37,331 bases of DNA from a virus. Each line of letters starts with the position of its first letter. Position 1 is the first letter of the stretch. The notes beneath the pieces are model-generated. The model was not told where the DNA came from. It saw nothing but the letters and a program-made list of their open reading frames with translations, and searched no databases. The translations under genes were made by a program, and so were the position numbers. The stretch spans positions 1 through 37,331 of IMG/VR virus record IMGVR_UViG_3300040810_000157; one strand, 5' to 3'. Of the stretch, positions 6,799 to 15,475 are shown in pieces.

Positions 6799-8592
6799 AT
6801 GGCATATACAAAGAAATTTTTAAACAAGAGCGGAGTATCAAGTCCGATATCGGGAGGCAACAGTAATCCTGGGTCTTGGAACGGTGTAGGCGCTTCAGAA
6901 GAAGGTTATTCAAATACTGACTTCGGTTACAAAAACTACATGAGTAGACTCCCTGAAGTTTACACAGGACATCCTAACAGAATAGAAAGATACAATCAAT
7001 ACGAAATGATGGATGTCGATGCTGAAATTAATGCATGTTTAGACATCATTGCAGAATTTAGTACACAAAAGAACGATCACAATAAAACACCCTTTAACTT
7101 TGAATTTAAAGAAGAACCTACTCCGCATGAAATGGATTTGTTATCTAAACAATTGCAACAGTGGTGTAAGTTAAATGAATTCGATACTCGTATGTTTAAG
7201 ATGTTTAGAAACGTCATTAAATATGGAGATCAAGTATTTGTAAGAGACCCGGAGAACTTTAAACTTTACTGGGTTGACATGGTTAAAGTTATTAAAGTTA
7301 TTGTCAATGAAAGTGAAGGTAAACTTCCTGAGCAGTATGTTATTAAAGACTTAAACATTAACTTACAAAACTTAACAGTTGCACAAAAAACAAACACAGA
7401 TTTTGCCGCTAACCCAACAACAGGATTAGGTGGTACAGGTGGCGGTGGTGGTGCAGGTGGAGGCGGTTATACAGTCCCATCAATGCCATACAATACATCA
7501 GGTAGTAGATTTACATTAGGACAAGCAGAATCAGCAATCGATTCTAATCATGTTGTTCACTTGTCATTAACAGAAGGCTTAGATCGTTTTTGGCCTTTTG
7601 GACAATCAATCTTAGAAAACATTTTTAAAGTATATAAACAAAAAGAACTGTTAGAAGATGCTATCTTAATCTATCGTGTACAACGTGCACCAGAACGTAG
7701 AATGTTTAAAATTGACGTAGGTAACATGCCTAGTCATTTAGCAATGGCATTCGTAGATAGAATTAAAAACGAAATTCACCAAAGACGTATTCCAAGTATT
7801 CATGGTGGTCAGTCTGTAGTTGATGCTACATATAATCCACTATCAATGAATGAAGATTACTTTTTCCCTGTAACAGCAGAAGGTAGAGGATCATCTATCG
7901 AAGTTCTCCCAGGTGGACAAAACTTAGGTGAAATTGATGACTTAAAATATTTCAATAATAGATTAGCAAGAGGACTGCGTGTACCTAGTTCATACTTACC
8001 CACAGGTCCTGATGACAACACAACACCTCTAAACGATGGTCGTGTTGGTACTGCTATGATACAAGAGTTTAGATTCAATCAGTACTGTGAAAGACTACAG
8101 AACTACATCTGTCAAAAACTTGACGATGAATTTAAATTATTCTTGCGTTGGAGAGGATTCAACATCGATACACAGATGTTTGATTTATCTTTTAATCCAC
8201 CGCAAAACTTTGCCGCTTATCGTCAAAGTGAATTAGATACTGCAAGAGTTGGTACTTTTGGAGCAATGGAAGCATTCCCCTACATGTCTAAACGTTTTGC
8301 ACTAGAAAGATTCTTAGGATTAACAGAAGAAGAAATCAACAAGAATGAAAAACTTTGGGCAGAAGAAAACACTGAAGCACAAGACGCAGATCCATCAGGC
8401 TCTGATCTTAGAAACATTGGAGTGTCTACAGGAGACTTTGACGCAGACATGGACACTAGTGAAGAAATCGAAGACCAAGAAAACTTAGAAGACTTCGGAG
8501 ACATGGATGTTGCTGGTCCAGTAGGTACTCCGGGTACAGCAACCGGCTCAGTTGATGGCGCCGGCGAAGTTGGCCCTGCTCAAGGTGTGTAG
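6799..8592 (+). CDS. 20: Portal vertex protein gp20
   Basis: Clearly the T4-type portal protein: it contains RIERYNQYEMMDVDAEINA near residue 55, the APERRMFKIDVGNMP segment, HQRRIPSIHGG, and YLPTGPDDN near the clip/stem region. Twelve copies form the ring through which the terminase packages DNA and on which the prohead and tail assemble. Its length (597) is longer than T4 gp20 (524); part of the difference is a very Gly-rich insertion at about residues 210-226 (GGTGGGGGAGGGGY) and an acidic, Gly/Ser-rich C-terminal tail (about 540-597). It is the first gene of the head operon and overlaps the next gene by one base. Confidence 0.95.
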   Translation: MAYTKKFLNKSGVSSPISGGNSNPGSWNGVGASEEGYSNTDFGYKNYMSRLPEVYTGHPNRIERYNQYEMMDVDAEINACLDIIAEFSTQKNDHNKTPFNFEFKEEPTPHEMDLLSKQLQQWCKLNEFDTRMFKMFRNVIKYGDQVFVRDPENFKLYWVDMVKVIKVIVNESEGKLPEQYVIKDLNINLQNLTVAQKTNTDFAANPTTGLGGTGGGGGAGGGGYTVPSMPYNTSGSRFTLGQAESAIDSNHVVHLSLTEGLDRFWPFGQSILENIFKVYKQKELLEDAILIYRVQRAPERRMFKIDVGNMPSHLAMAFVDRIKNEIHQRRIPSIHGGQSVVDATYNPLSMNEDYFFPVTAEGRGSSIEVLPGGQNLGEIDDLKYFNNRLARGLRVPSSYLPTGPDDNTTPLNDGRVGTAMIQEFRFNQYCERLQNYICQKLDDEFKLFLRWRGFNIDTQMFDLSFNPPQNFAAYRQSELDTARVGTFGAMEAFPYMSKRFALERFLGLTEEEINKNEKLWAEENTEAQDADPSGSDLRNIGVSTGDFDADMDTSEEIEDQENLEDFGDMDVAGPVGTPGTATGSVDGAGEVGPAQGV

Positions 8593-9446
8593 TGAAACTT
8601 AAACACATTATTACATGTGGTTGTAGTTTTGGAGATGCCTATACTCCATGGACATGGCCTTACGTATTAGAATCACATATCAAATCATTAGACCCTAACG
8701 TAACATTTGACCACAGAGGTATGGGTCATCAAGGTCAAGAACTCATACAAAAGAAAACAACAAATGCTATTGTAGATGCATTAGACAATGGTATTGATCC
8801 ATCTGAAATAGGTGTTGTTGTTTCTTGGAGCGGTAATGATCGCAAGACGTGGTACATAACAAACCAAGACTATATCAATGATATTAAAAAACACTGGAGC
8901 ACTTCAGGCGGAGACAGTTGGCATGTACAATTTTGTGATCTAAAGAACAGTAAAGAGGGTGTTGAAGTCTTACCTTTTAATAATGAGAACGGTGAGTATT
9001 ATGTTCAATACAATCCTAACGGCGGATGGTATCACTCTGCATGGCATCATAGAGAACCTAAATTTATTAATGATTATATAATGCTTACTGAGGCTATAAC
9101 AGACAGACAATATGATCGACACAACATTAATTCACTACATGTTGCATTAGAAAACATGATTATGTTACAGAATACATGTAAAGTACATGGTATTAAATTC
9201 TATCAACAATATTATATGGATCATACGTATAAAGATATTGAGGCATGTAAAGATCACCCTATTATAGAATATCTTTATAAACAATTAGATCAGACAATCA
9301 GAGTAAAGCCTGCAATCCATGAATATGTCAAACCTTTTGGCATGACAATATCAGAAGAAGATGTGCATCCTAATAAAGAAGGGCACCAAAAATACTTTGA
9401 TGATGTTCTAAAACCCTTTTTAGAAGAAAAAAACTTTTTTGAATAA
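8592..9446 (+). CDS. SGNH/GDSL-like hydrolase
   Basis: The 284-residue protein shows the spaced blocks of SGNH hydrolases: block I GCSFGD with candidate nucleophile S12, block II Gly in RGMGHQGQE (43-50), block III SGND (N82), and the C-terminal EDVHPNKEGH with H259 as candidate catalytic base and E256 or D257 as its acid partner. Such enzymes remove acyl groups from lipids, polysaccharides or peptidoglycan. It starts with GTG overlapping the last base of the portal stop, so translational coupling is likely. Its position inside the head cluster, between portal and prohead core genes, is not part of the T4 plan. It may be a virion-associated esterase or modify the host surface; the substrate is unknown. 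Confidence 0.65.
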   Translation: MKLKHIITCGCSFGDAYTPWTWPYVLESHIKSLDPNVTFDHRGMGHQGQELIQKKTTNAIVDALDNGIDPSEIGVVVSWSGNDRKTWYITNQDYINDIKKHWSTSGGDSWHVQFCDLKNSKEGVEVLPFNNENGEYYVQYNPNGGWYHSAWHHREPKFINDYIMLTEAITDRQYDRHNINSLHVALENMIMLQNTCKVHGIKFYQQYYMDHTYKDIEACKDHPIIEYLYKQLDQTIRVKPAIHEYVKPFGMTISEEDVHPNKEGHQKYFDDVLKPFLEEKNFFE

Positions 9447-9454
9447 ATATTAAT

Positions 9455-9685
9455 ATGAAATTATTTGAAATGTTTGATGCGGCAACCCCAGGATACCAAG
9501 AAGTTGAAGGTGACAACTCCAAACCTATATGGAGAACATCTAGGAAAACAAAACTTACATTAAGTCAAATAAGAAAACTACGTAAAATGTTAGATGTTAG
9601 AAATTATGAAAAAGCAAAACATTTAACTAAAGTTAGAAATCAATACGGGGCAAAACCAGATCCAGAGGCTGGTCCTAGTATTTAA
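9455..9685 (+). CDS. Small basic protein, possible prohead core component (gp67 position)
   Basis: A 76-residue protein with a Lys/Arg-rich middle (SRKTKLTLSQIRKLRKML) and a Pro/Gly tail. It sits between portal and the scaffold/protease genes, where T4 has the small prohead core proteins gp67 and gp68. I recognise no catalytic motif. The prohead core role is inferred from position; the basic charge would suit pairing with the very acidic neighbour encoded next. An AATAAATA sequence lies only five bases before the start and is probably not used. Confidence 0.5.
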   Translation: MKLFEMFDAATPGYQEVEGDNSKPIWRTSRKTKLTLSQIRKLRKMLDVRNYEKAKHLTKVRNQYGAKPDPEAGPSI

Positions 9686-9786
9686 TTTCCTCTATTAAGA
9701 AAATCGACGGATTTGTCTATTTTCGCCTCAAATCTGCCAAAAACGCAAAAAAGTAGTACTTAAATAGCACTTTTTATAACTACGCA

Positions 9787-9793
9787 CTAAATA
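9787..9793 (+). promoter_or_regulatory. Late promoter core CTAAATA before core/protease genes
   Basis: CTAAATA lies 43 bases before the acidic core gene, in a 150-base spacer. Upstream in the same spacer an AAAAAGT/ACTTTTT inverted repeat (about 9743-9773) could act as a weak terminator of the portal transcript. Confidence 0.5.
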
Positions 9794-9835
9794 TCTCTAC
9801 AAAGCCATACTTTATTATATCAGGAGAAAAGTACA

Positions 9836-10660
9836 ATGGAAAACAAGAAATTTGAACAATTAATCGATCTCATTATTAATGAAGACGAAGAACAGGCGAA
9901 AGAACTGTTCCACAACATTGTTGTCGAAAAATCAAAAGAAATCTACGAGTCTATCATGGAAGAAGAATTATCTGAAGAAATGAAAGACGATGACGACCTA
10001 GAAGAAGGAATGGGTGGTCAAGCAGGTGATCTGATGGATGAAATCCAAGCAGAAGAATCTGGCGTTGCTGAAGATGCTGAAGAAGAAATTGACGTTGATT
10101 CAGAAGAAGTTTTCGACATTGAAGGCGATGATGAAGTAGATGCTACTTTAGACATCGAAGCAAACTCATCTGAAGAAGTAGAAGATGCAGTTGTAAGAAT
10201 TGAAGACAAACTCGACACATTATTAGACGAGTTTGAAGAACTCATGGCCGACCAAGACGAATTAAAAGGTCGTGATGACGAGATGGATGCAGACATGCAT
10301 GACATCGAAGACGAAATTGAAGACCAAGAAGTTGACGTAGACGTTTCTGTTGATGACGAAGAAGTAGTTGCTGAAGCAATTAATCTTCCTAAAGTAACAG
10401 CACATATGGGAGACAACGGTAGTAATACTAAGTCACCAGTAACTGCAAACTCAGGTCAAAAAGGAATGGACTCACACCCAGTCGACTTTGACAAAGGTAG
10501 TGATGAAAAAGGACGTACTGCTCCGACTGCTAAAGACGTAGATGGTGCTTCTTCATTCCAAAACGTTCCTGGAAACAATAAAGGACCTAAATTGAGTCCT
10601 GCTCCGAAGCCGGTAACGTCACAGGCTGAAGGTACTAATACTAAATCTGTAATAGATTAA
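9836..10660 (+). CDS. Acidic prohead core / scaffold-associated protein
   Basis: This 274-residue protein is extremely acidic from residue 38 to about 182 (runs of Asp and Glu) and then turns into a Gly/Ser/Pro/Lys-rich, likely disordered tail. The N-terminal 35 residues look helical. No enzyme motif is visible. Position before protease, scaffold and capsid genes suggests a prohead core protein comparable in role to T4 gp67/gp68, removed or cut during maturation; sequences such as SIMEEEL resemble the L/I-x-E sites used by T4 gp21. A good ribosome site (AGGAGAAAAG) precedes the ATG. Function is inferred from context and composition. Confidence 0.6.
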   Translation: MENKKFEQLIDLIINEDEEQAKELFHNIVVEKSKEIYESIMEEELSEEMKDDDDLEEGMGGQAGDLMDEIQAEESGVAEDAEEEIDVDSEEVFDIEGDDEVDATLDIEANSSEEVEDAVVRIEDKLDTLLDEFEELMADQDELKGRDDEMDADMHDIEDEIEDQEVDVDVSVDDEEVVAEAINLPKVTAHMGDNGSNTKSPVTANSGQKGMDSHPVDFDKGSDEKGRTAPTAKDVDGASSFQNVPGNNKGPKLSPAPKPVTSQAEGTNTKSVID

Positions 10661-10672
10661 GGACTGATACAA

Positions 10673-11314
10673 ATGGCTTTGTATCTTAAAGAACACTTAT
10701 CATTCGACCGTGCTGAAATGATGGTCGAATCGGTAAAAGAAGGTGATTCTAATTTAAAGACTCTTTATATGAAAGGGATCTTTATTCAGGGAGGGGTAAA
10801 AAACGCCAATGAACGTGTTTACCCCGTTTCTGAAATTCAAACTGCTGTAGACACCTTGAATGACCAAATTAAAGAAGGTCATTCAGTATTAGGTGAAGTA
10901 GACCATCCAGATGATTTAAAGATTAACTTAGATCGTGTTTCACATATGATTACTAATATGTGGATGGATGGGCCTAACGGCTATGGTAAGTTAAAGATTT
11001 TACCGACTCCAATGGGTCAGTTAGTTCAGACCATGTTAGAGTCAGGGGTAAAACTCGGAGTATCTAGTAGAGGTAGCGGAAACGTTAACGATTTAGATGG
11101 CCGAGTCAGTGATTTTGAAATAATCACTGTAGATATTGTTGCCCAACCAAGTGCTCCTAATGCATACCCTAAAGCAATATACGAAGGTCTTATGAATATG
11201 ACCAACGGACATAAAGTTTTAGAAGTTGCAAGAGAAGCAAGAGGCAATAAACAAGTAGAACGGTTTTTGAAGGACGAGGTAACTCGTCTTATCAAAGACT
11301 TAAAAATCGACTAA
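10673..11314 (+). CDS. 21: Prohead core protease gp21
   Basis: A 213-residue protein matching T4-type prohead proteases (same fold group as herpesvirus assemblins). It has the conserved region NERVYPVSEI, the GEVDHP motif with likely catalytic H78, and GVSSRGSG with candidate nucleophile S131 or S132. The enzyme cleaves scaffold, core and capsid protein N-termini after L/I-x-E during head maturation and digests itself. It is encoded directly after the acidic core gene and before the scaffold, as in T4. Confidence 0.92.
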   Translation: MALYLKEHLSFDRAEMMVESVKEGDSNLKTLYMKGIFIQGGVKNANERVYPVSEIQTAVDTLNDQIKEGHSVLGEVDHPDDLKINLDRVSHMITNMWMDGPNGYGKLKILPTPMGQLVQTMLESGVKLGVSSRGSGNVNDLDGRVSDFEIITVDIVAQPSAPNAYPKAIYEGLMNMTNGHKVLEVAREARGNKQVERFLKDEVTRLIKDLKID

Positions 11315-11333
11315 AAACAGAGGGGAAATCAGC

Positions 11334-12437
11334 ATGTTAGATGCTATCAAACCATTAATTGATTCAGGTCTTATTAATGAAGATGTCGCAGGTGAATTAG
11401 AAAGCACTTGGGAAACTAAATTAACTGAGGCTAAAGATCAAGTTCGTGGTGAACTTAGAAATGAGTTTGCACAACGATACGAACATGACAGAAGTGTGAT
11501 GGTTGAAGCCCTTGATAAGATGATTACAGAATCTCTAACTGAAGAAATTAAAGAATTTCACGAGGAGAAGACTGCAATTAACGAAGACCGCGTAAAAGCG
11601 AAAATGAAACTTAAGGAAAGTGCAAAGAAATTTAATAACTTTATGGTAACTAAGTTAGCAGAAGAAATTAAAGAACTACGTGCAGACCGTAAGGTTCAGT
11701 TGGAAAACCAAGATAAACTTCAAAAGTTTATCACTCATGCATTGGCTAGAGAGATCAAAGAATTTGCTCAGGATAGACAAGCAGTGGTAGAACAACGAGT
11801 CAAGTTAGTTGCCGAAGGTCGTACACAATTAGAAGCATTGAAAGAGAAGTTTATTTCTGAAAGTGCCTCAAGATTGAGTAAGTCAGTATCATCTCATCTG
11901 AAAGGTGAATTATCACAACTTAAGGAAGATATTCAAATTGCTAGGGAGAATAACTTCGGTCGTAAGATTTTTGAAACATTCGCAGGTGAATTCAGCACAA
12001 CTTATCTTAATGATAAGGCTGAAACACGTAAGATTGTTTCTGAGTTAAACGACAAAGAAAAAGAACTAGCCGAGTCAAGGGTTCAACTTGCGAAAGCACA
12101 AGAACTTATTGAGTCGAAAGAACGTGAAGTAAACATTATTAAAGAATCTACTCAACGTGAAAAGACTTTAGACAATTTAGTGTCATCTTTGAACAAAGAG
12201 AAGGCTCAAGTAATGCGATCTTTATTAGAAAGTGTTCAGACGCCAAAACTGAAGAACGCATTTGATAAGTATTTACCAGCAGTATTGAACGAAGGAAGTG
12301 AAAAGAGGACTGAAAAGGCTTCTTTAACTGAATCTGTTTCAACTGCACAAACAGGTAATAAATCTGCCAAGAAAGAACAAGAGGTTGAGGTAGATGACAG
12401 CAATGTTATCGATCTTAAGCGCCTGGCAGGGCTTTAA
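11334..12437 (+). CDS. 22: Prohead scaffold protein gp22
   Basis: A 367-residue, highly charged, almost wholly helical protein between protease and capsid genes, matching T4 gp22, the main scaffolding core that shapes the prohead and is degraded by gp21. It contains an internal imperfect repeat built around (E/A)EIKE(F/L)xx(D/E)(R/K): EEIKEFHEEK, EEIKELRADR and REIKEFAQDR, all within residues about 68-160. The C-terminal region is a coiled coil up to about residue 300, then a Lys/Glu-rich tail ending NVIDLKRLAGL. Confidence 0.85.
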   Translation: MLDAIKPLIDSGLINEDVAGELESTWETKLTEAKDQVRGELRNEFAQRYEHDRSVMVEALDKMITESLTEEIKEFHEEKTAINEDRVKAKMKLKESAKKFNNFMVTKLAEEIKELRADRKVQLENQDKLQKFITHALAREIKEFAQDRQAVVEQRVKLVAEGRTQLEALKEKFISESASRLSKSVSSHLKGELSQLKEDIQIARENNFGRKIFETFAGEFSTTYLNDKAETRKIVSELNDKEKELAESRVQLAKAQELIESKEREVNIIKESTQREKTLDNLVSSLNKEKAQVMRSLLESVQTPKLKNAFDKYLPAVLNEGSEKRTEKASLTESVSTAQTGNKSAKKEQEVEVDDSNVIDLKRLAGL

Positions 12438-12474
12438 TTATAAACTAGACATAGAAATTTAGGAGAAAATAACC

Positions 12475-13674
12475 ATGTCACAAGTACTCTTAGAAAGCCG
12501 TTGGGACGAGACAAAAGACGCCCTGTTAGAAGGCTTAAAAGGCACTCGCCGATCAACAATGGGTGTAATCCTTGAAAACACTCGCAAAGGTCTCTTAAAT
12601 GAGAATGCTACCGCAGGTAGTACCTCTGCAGGAAATATTGCTACACTTAACCGTGTGATTTTACCAGTAATTCGTAGGGTTATGCCTACTGTTATTGCTA
12701 ACGAACTAGTCGGCGTACAGCCAATGACTGGTCCTGTTGGACAAATTCATACATTACGTGTACGTTATGCTCAGTCATTGACTGACAATTCAGCAGCCGC
12801 TACTTCTGTAACTGCTGGTGAAGAAGCATTATCACCGTTCAAAATTGCACAGGCTTACTCACGTACAGCCCAAGCAACTGCGACAGCAAACTCTTATACT
12901 GGTGCTGATACAGCAACTTTAGAAGGTAATGGTGGTAAGCAAATCAGTGTGCAAATCTTAAGACAGGCTGTAGAAGCCAAGTCACGTAAGTTACAAGCAC
13001 GTTGGACTTTTGAAGCCGCTCAGGATGCTCAGTCTCAACACGGAATCGATGTTGAAGCAGAAATCATGGCCGCTTTAGCACAAGAAATCACTGCTGAAAT
13101 TGATCAGGAGATTTTATTATCTCTTAGAACATTGGCAGCAACTGAGTTCACATATAACCAGGCAGCGGTATCAGGTACTGCTACTTACGTTGGTGACGAA
13201 CATGCCGCATTAGCAGTTCTAATCAACAGAGTTGCAAACTTGATTGCACAAAGAACACGTAGAGGCGCAGGTAACTGGGCTGTTGTTTCTTCTGCCGCAT
13301 TAACTGTATTACAATCTGCTACTACATCAGCATTTGCACGTACAACTGAAGGTACTTTTGAAGCACCTACTAACACTAAGTTTGTTGGTACGTTGAACGG
13401 CGCAATGCGTGTTTTCGTTGATTCATATGCTCCTGATACTCAAGCAGTATTAGTTGGATATAAAGGATCATCTGAGACTGATGCGGCGGCATTCTACTGC
13501 CCATATATTCCATTAATGAGCAGTGGTGTTGTACTAGATCCATCAACATTCGAACCAGTCGTTTCATTTATGACACGTTACGGATATGTAGAGTTAACTA
13601 ACACTGCATCATCATTCGGTAACGCGGCTGACTACGTTGGTGAAATCGCAGTTCAAAACTTAACTTTCCAATAA
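12475..13674 (+). CDS. 23: Major capsid protein gp23
   Basis: The 399-residue protein carries typical T4-type capsid segments: TLNRVILPVIRRVMPTVIAN, VGVQPMTGPVGQIHTLRVRY, and the C-terminal VSFMTRYGYVEL. It polymerises to form the icosahedral shell. The N-terminal 43 residues look like the cleaved delta domain; LNE (41-43) fits the gp21 L-x-E cleavage rule and would leave NATAGST at the mature N-terminus. It is shorter than T4 gp23 (521), as in many marine relatives. An AGGAGA ribosome site precedes the ATG and a strong terminator follows the gene. Confidence 0.95.
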   Translation: MSQVLLESRWDETKDALLEGLKGTRRSTMGVILENTRKGLLNENATAGSTSAGNIATLNRVILPVIRRVMPTVIANELVGVQPMTGPVGQIHTLRVRYAQSLTDNSAAATSVTAGEEALSPFKIAQAYSRTAQATATANSYTGADTATLEGNGGKQISVQILRQAVEAKSRKLQARWTFEAAQDAQSQHGIDVEAEIMAALAQEITAEIDQEILLSLRTLAATEFTYNQAAVSGTATYVGDEHAALAVLINRVANLIAQRTRRGAGNWAVVSSAALTVLQSATTSAFARTTEGTFEAPTNTKFVGTLNGAMRVFVDSYAPDTQAVLVGYKGSSETDAAAFYCPYIPLMSSGVVLDPSTFEPVVSFMTRYGYVELTNTASSFGNAADYVGEIAVQNLTFQ

Positions 13675-13709
13675 GCCGATTATTATATAATCAACTTATT
13701 AATAAGTTT

Positions 13710-13741
13710 AAGGAAGAGTCTTTTAGGCTCTTCCTTTTTTT
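13710..13741 (+). terminator. Rho-independent terminator after capsid gene
   Basis: AAGGAAGAG (13710-13718) pairs with CTCTTCCTT (13728-13736), a perfect 9 bp stem, and the sequence runs into seven T residues (13735-13741). A further palindrome AACTTATTAATAAGTT lies at 13693-13708. This ends the head operon. Confidence 0.85.
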
Positions 13742-13768
13742 ATGGTTGCCCTTTTTTATAGTAAATAC

Positions 13769-13797
13769 TTGACAATCTTAGCCGATGGTTATATAAT
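13769..13797 (+). promoter_or_regulatory. Consensus sigma70 promoter
   Basis: TTGACA (13769-13774) and TATAAT (13792-13797) are both perfect consensus hexamers separated by the optimal 17 bases. The gene start follows 26 bases after the -10 box. Host RNA polymerase could read this without phage late factors, unlike the surrounding genes. Confidence 0.75.
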
Positions 13798-13822
13798 ATT
13801 AAGATAAGTTTGGAGAACACAT

Positions 13823-14758
13823 ATGGCAAAAAGAATTTTTAGAATCGAAGCCGGTCGATATGGCGGCGAAACAGTAATCGGAGAAGTAGACGATTCATTT
13901 GTAGAAGCAATGATCAATGAAGACCAAGAAAAATTAATCGAACATTGTACAAGTGCAGACGAAGAAGACTTTGAAGGTCCTATTCCTTGCGAAGGGTATT
14001 ATATGTGGGAGTGTGATGAAATAGAACATCTCAACTCAGCGTATGCAGACAGCGGATTTGTTGTTACCGAAGTGACTAATGAAGAAAACAAGTTCGATTA
14101 CTCAGAAACTGAAACTAACTTTGAACCAGTAGCATGTCTTTATGGTAGAGAAGCATATACACAAAATAGTGAACCGGATTGGGAAGATATTGACAAAGAA
14201 AAAGATGATTACGTTCCAGTTCTAAACTTTCACAGTTCTGAAAAAGGTAATTTTGGTTGTTGGTTTGTAGAAACAGAAGGCGAACCATTCGACAAATATA
14301 AATTTACATATGGTGTCGTTGAAACTAATATGGGAGAATTTATTGATAGAGTTTACTATGATGGCAAAGAATTAGATTGTGAATATGATTATTCTGATAG
14401 CATCGGTAAGGCTTATTATGCAGAAGTAGGCTGGTTCAATAGAAGATGGCATGATAGTTATGACAAATATGATGAAGATCAATTAGACTCTATTTATTGG
14501 GAAGATTTTGCAGAACAAGTAGACTATGAAAAGAAAGAAGCATCTACAACAGTGCCTTTAAATATTTCAGCAGAAGAAATTATCGGAGAAGTAGGCACAA
14601 TAGAAAATCCAGGGGAAATTGATCCTACAATTGAACCTATTAATGAACCACCTGTTGTTAGTGAAGAAGAAGCAGAAACTTATAAAGAATTGCAAGATCA
14701 ATTAACTCAACTTAACGGACACGGGGACGGTAGAGGGGAAGAAGGCGAAGAAATCTAA
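13823..14758 (+). CDS. Acidic protein of unknown function
   Basis: A 311-residue protein, very rich in Asp, Glu, Tyr and Trp, with a possible folded N-terminal part (MAKRIFRIEAGRYGGE) and a central aromatic region with WFNRRWHDSYDKYDED and IYWEDFAEQVDYE. The C-terminal 70 residues are Pro/Glu-rich and probably disordered. I do not recognise the family. It has its own sigma70-like promoter and a GGAGA ribosome site, and its stop codon directly abuts the next start (TAAATG), so the two are probably translated together. The strong negative charge allows a DNA-mimic or host-protein-binding role, but nothing in the sequence proves this. Confidence 0.75.
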   Translation: MAKRIFRIEAGRYGGETVIGEVDDSFVEAMINEDQEKLIEHCTSADEEDFEGPIPCEGYYMWECDEIEHLNSAYADSGFVVTEVTNEENKFDYSETETNFEPVACLYGREAYTQNSEPDWEDIDKEKDDYVPVLNFHSSEKGNFGCWFVETEGEPFDKYKFTYGVVETNMGEFIDRVYYDGKELDCEYDYSDSIGKAYYAEVGWFNRRWHDSYDKYDEDQLDSIYWEDFAEQVDYEKKEASTTVPLNISAEEIIGEVGTIENPGEIDPTIEPINEPPVVSEEEAETYKELQDQLTQLNGHGDGRGEEGEEI

Positions 14759-15475
14759 ATGGCTAGATGTCGTCCTGAAGACTGTAACTTAGAAACAGAC
14801 AACTTAACTATAATTTGGTACCATAATTATTCAGGTGGCAAATTTATGGCTAATTGTTTAAGTCTGTCTGATCATGGATTGTTTGGTCATAAAGAAATGA
14901 CCGAAGCACAACTTAGAGGAGAGTTGTCTCCTGATGATAAATTAAACTATTTGTTAGGTCAAATAGATGAAATTCAAAAAGGAGTCTTTTGGACTGATCT
15001 TAACATATCAGATAATAAATTTTTTGGTTTTGATAAAAAAGATTATATCGATCCTTGGAGAGGCATTTCATATTGGGATTATGTCAAAGATGTGTCGTAT
15101 GGTGATTACAAATTTTTCATAGCATCACATTTTAATCCAGAAGTTATCGAAATCAAAAAGATTTGGAAGAATGCAAATATTATATTGTTTACTCATCCTC
15201 ATGGGTATGTCGAAAAAAGAGCAAAAAACGATCCTAAAATTAGTGTTTTTTATGACAGACTAGTTGACTACGAAGATAATATAGCAGAAATGAGAGCATT
15301 ACCAAATGTTGTATATGATTTTGATGTACGAAAGTATGAATCTGAAACCGAAACATTAGATGCTATTAAAGAAATGTATGATATTTTAAATATTAAAGGT
15401 TATGACAGAGAAAAACTTGCAATCTATTATAATCATTGGTACAACAAGATAGAAGAAATTAAATACGAAACGTAG
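14759..15475 (+). CDS. Sulfotransferase-like protein (tentative)
   Basis: The 238-residue protein begins with a strand-loop-helix reading TIIWYHNYSGGKFMANCLSLS (residues 17-37), which resembles the phosphate-binding loop of PAPS-dependent sulfotransferases, and has a later FFIASHF and ANIILFTHP pattern typical of the alternating strands in that fold. If correct, it would bind a nucleotide cofactor and transfer sulfate to a sugar, lipid or protein. The classic nucleotide 3'-phosphate motif is not evident, so activity is uncertain. It is coupled to the acidic protein upstream (adjacent stop/start) and its last 17 bases overlap the end of the opposing HNH-like gene. Confidence 0.4.
   Translation: MARCRPEDCNLETDNLTIIWYHNYSGGKFMANCLSLSDHGLFGHKEMTEAQLRGELSPDDKLNYLLGQIDEIQKGVFWTDLNISDNKFFGFDKKDYIDPWRGISYWDYVKDVSYGDYKFFIASHFNPEVIEIKKIWKNANIILFTHPHGYVEKRAKNDPKISVFYDRLVDYEDNIAEMRALPNVVYDFDVRKYESETETLDAIKEMYDILNIKGYDREKLAIYYNHWYNKIEEIKYET

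Noticed and set aside
9442-9449. AATAAATA as late promoter for the gene at 9455
   Set aside because: It lies five bases before the start codon, leaving no room for a ribosome site on the transcript, and overlaps the upstream stop region.
10018-10416. 132-codon antisense Ser-rich frame
   Set aside because: It is the complement of the Asp/Glu tract of the acidic core protein.
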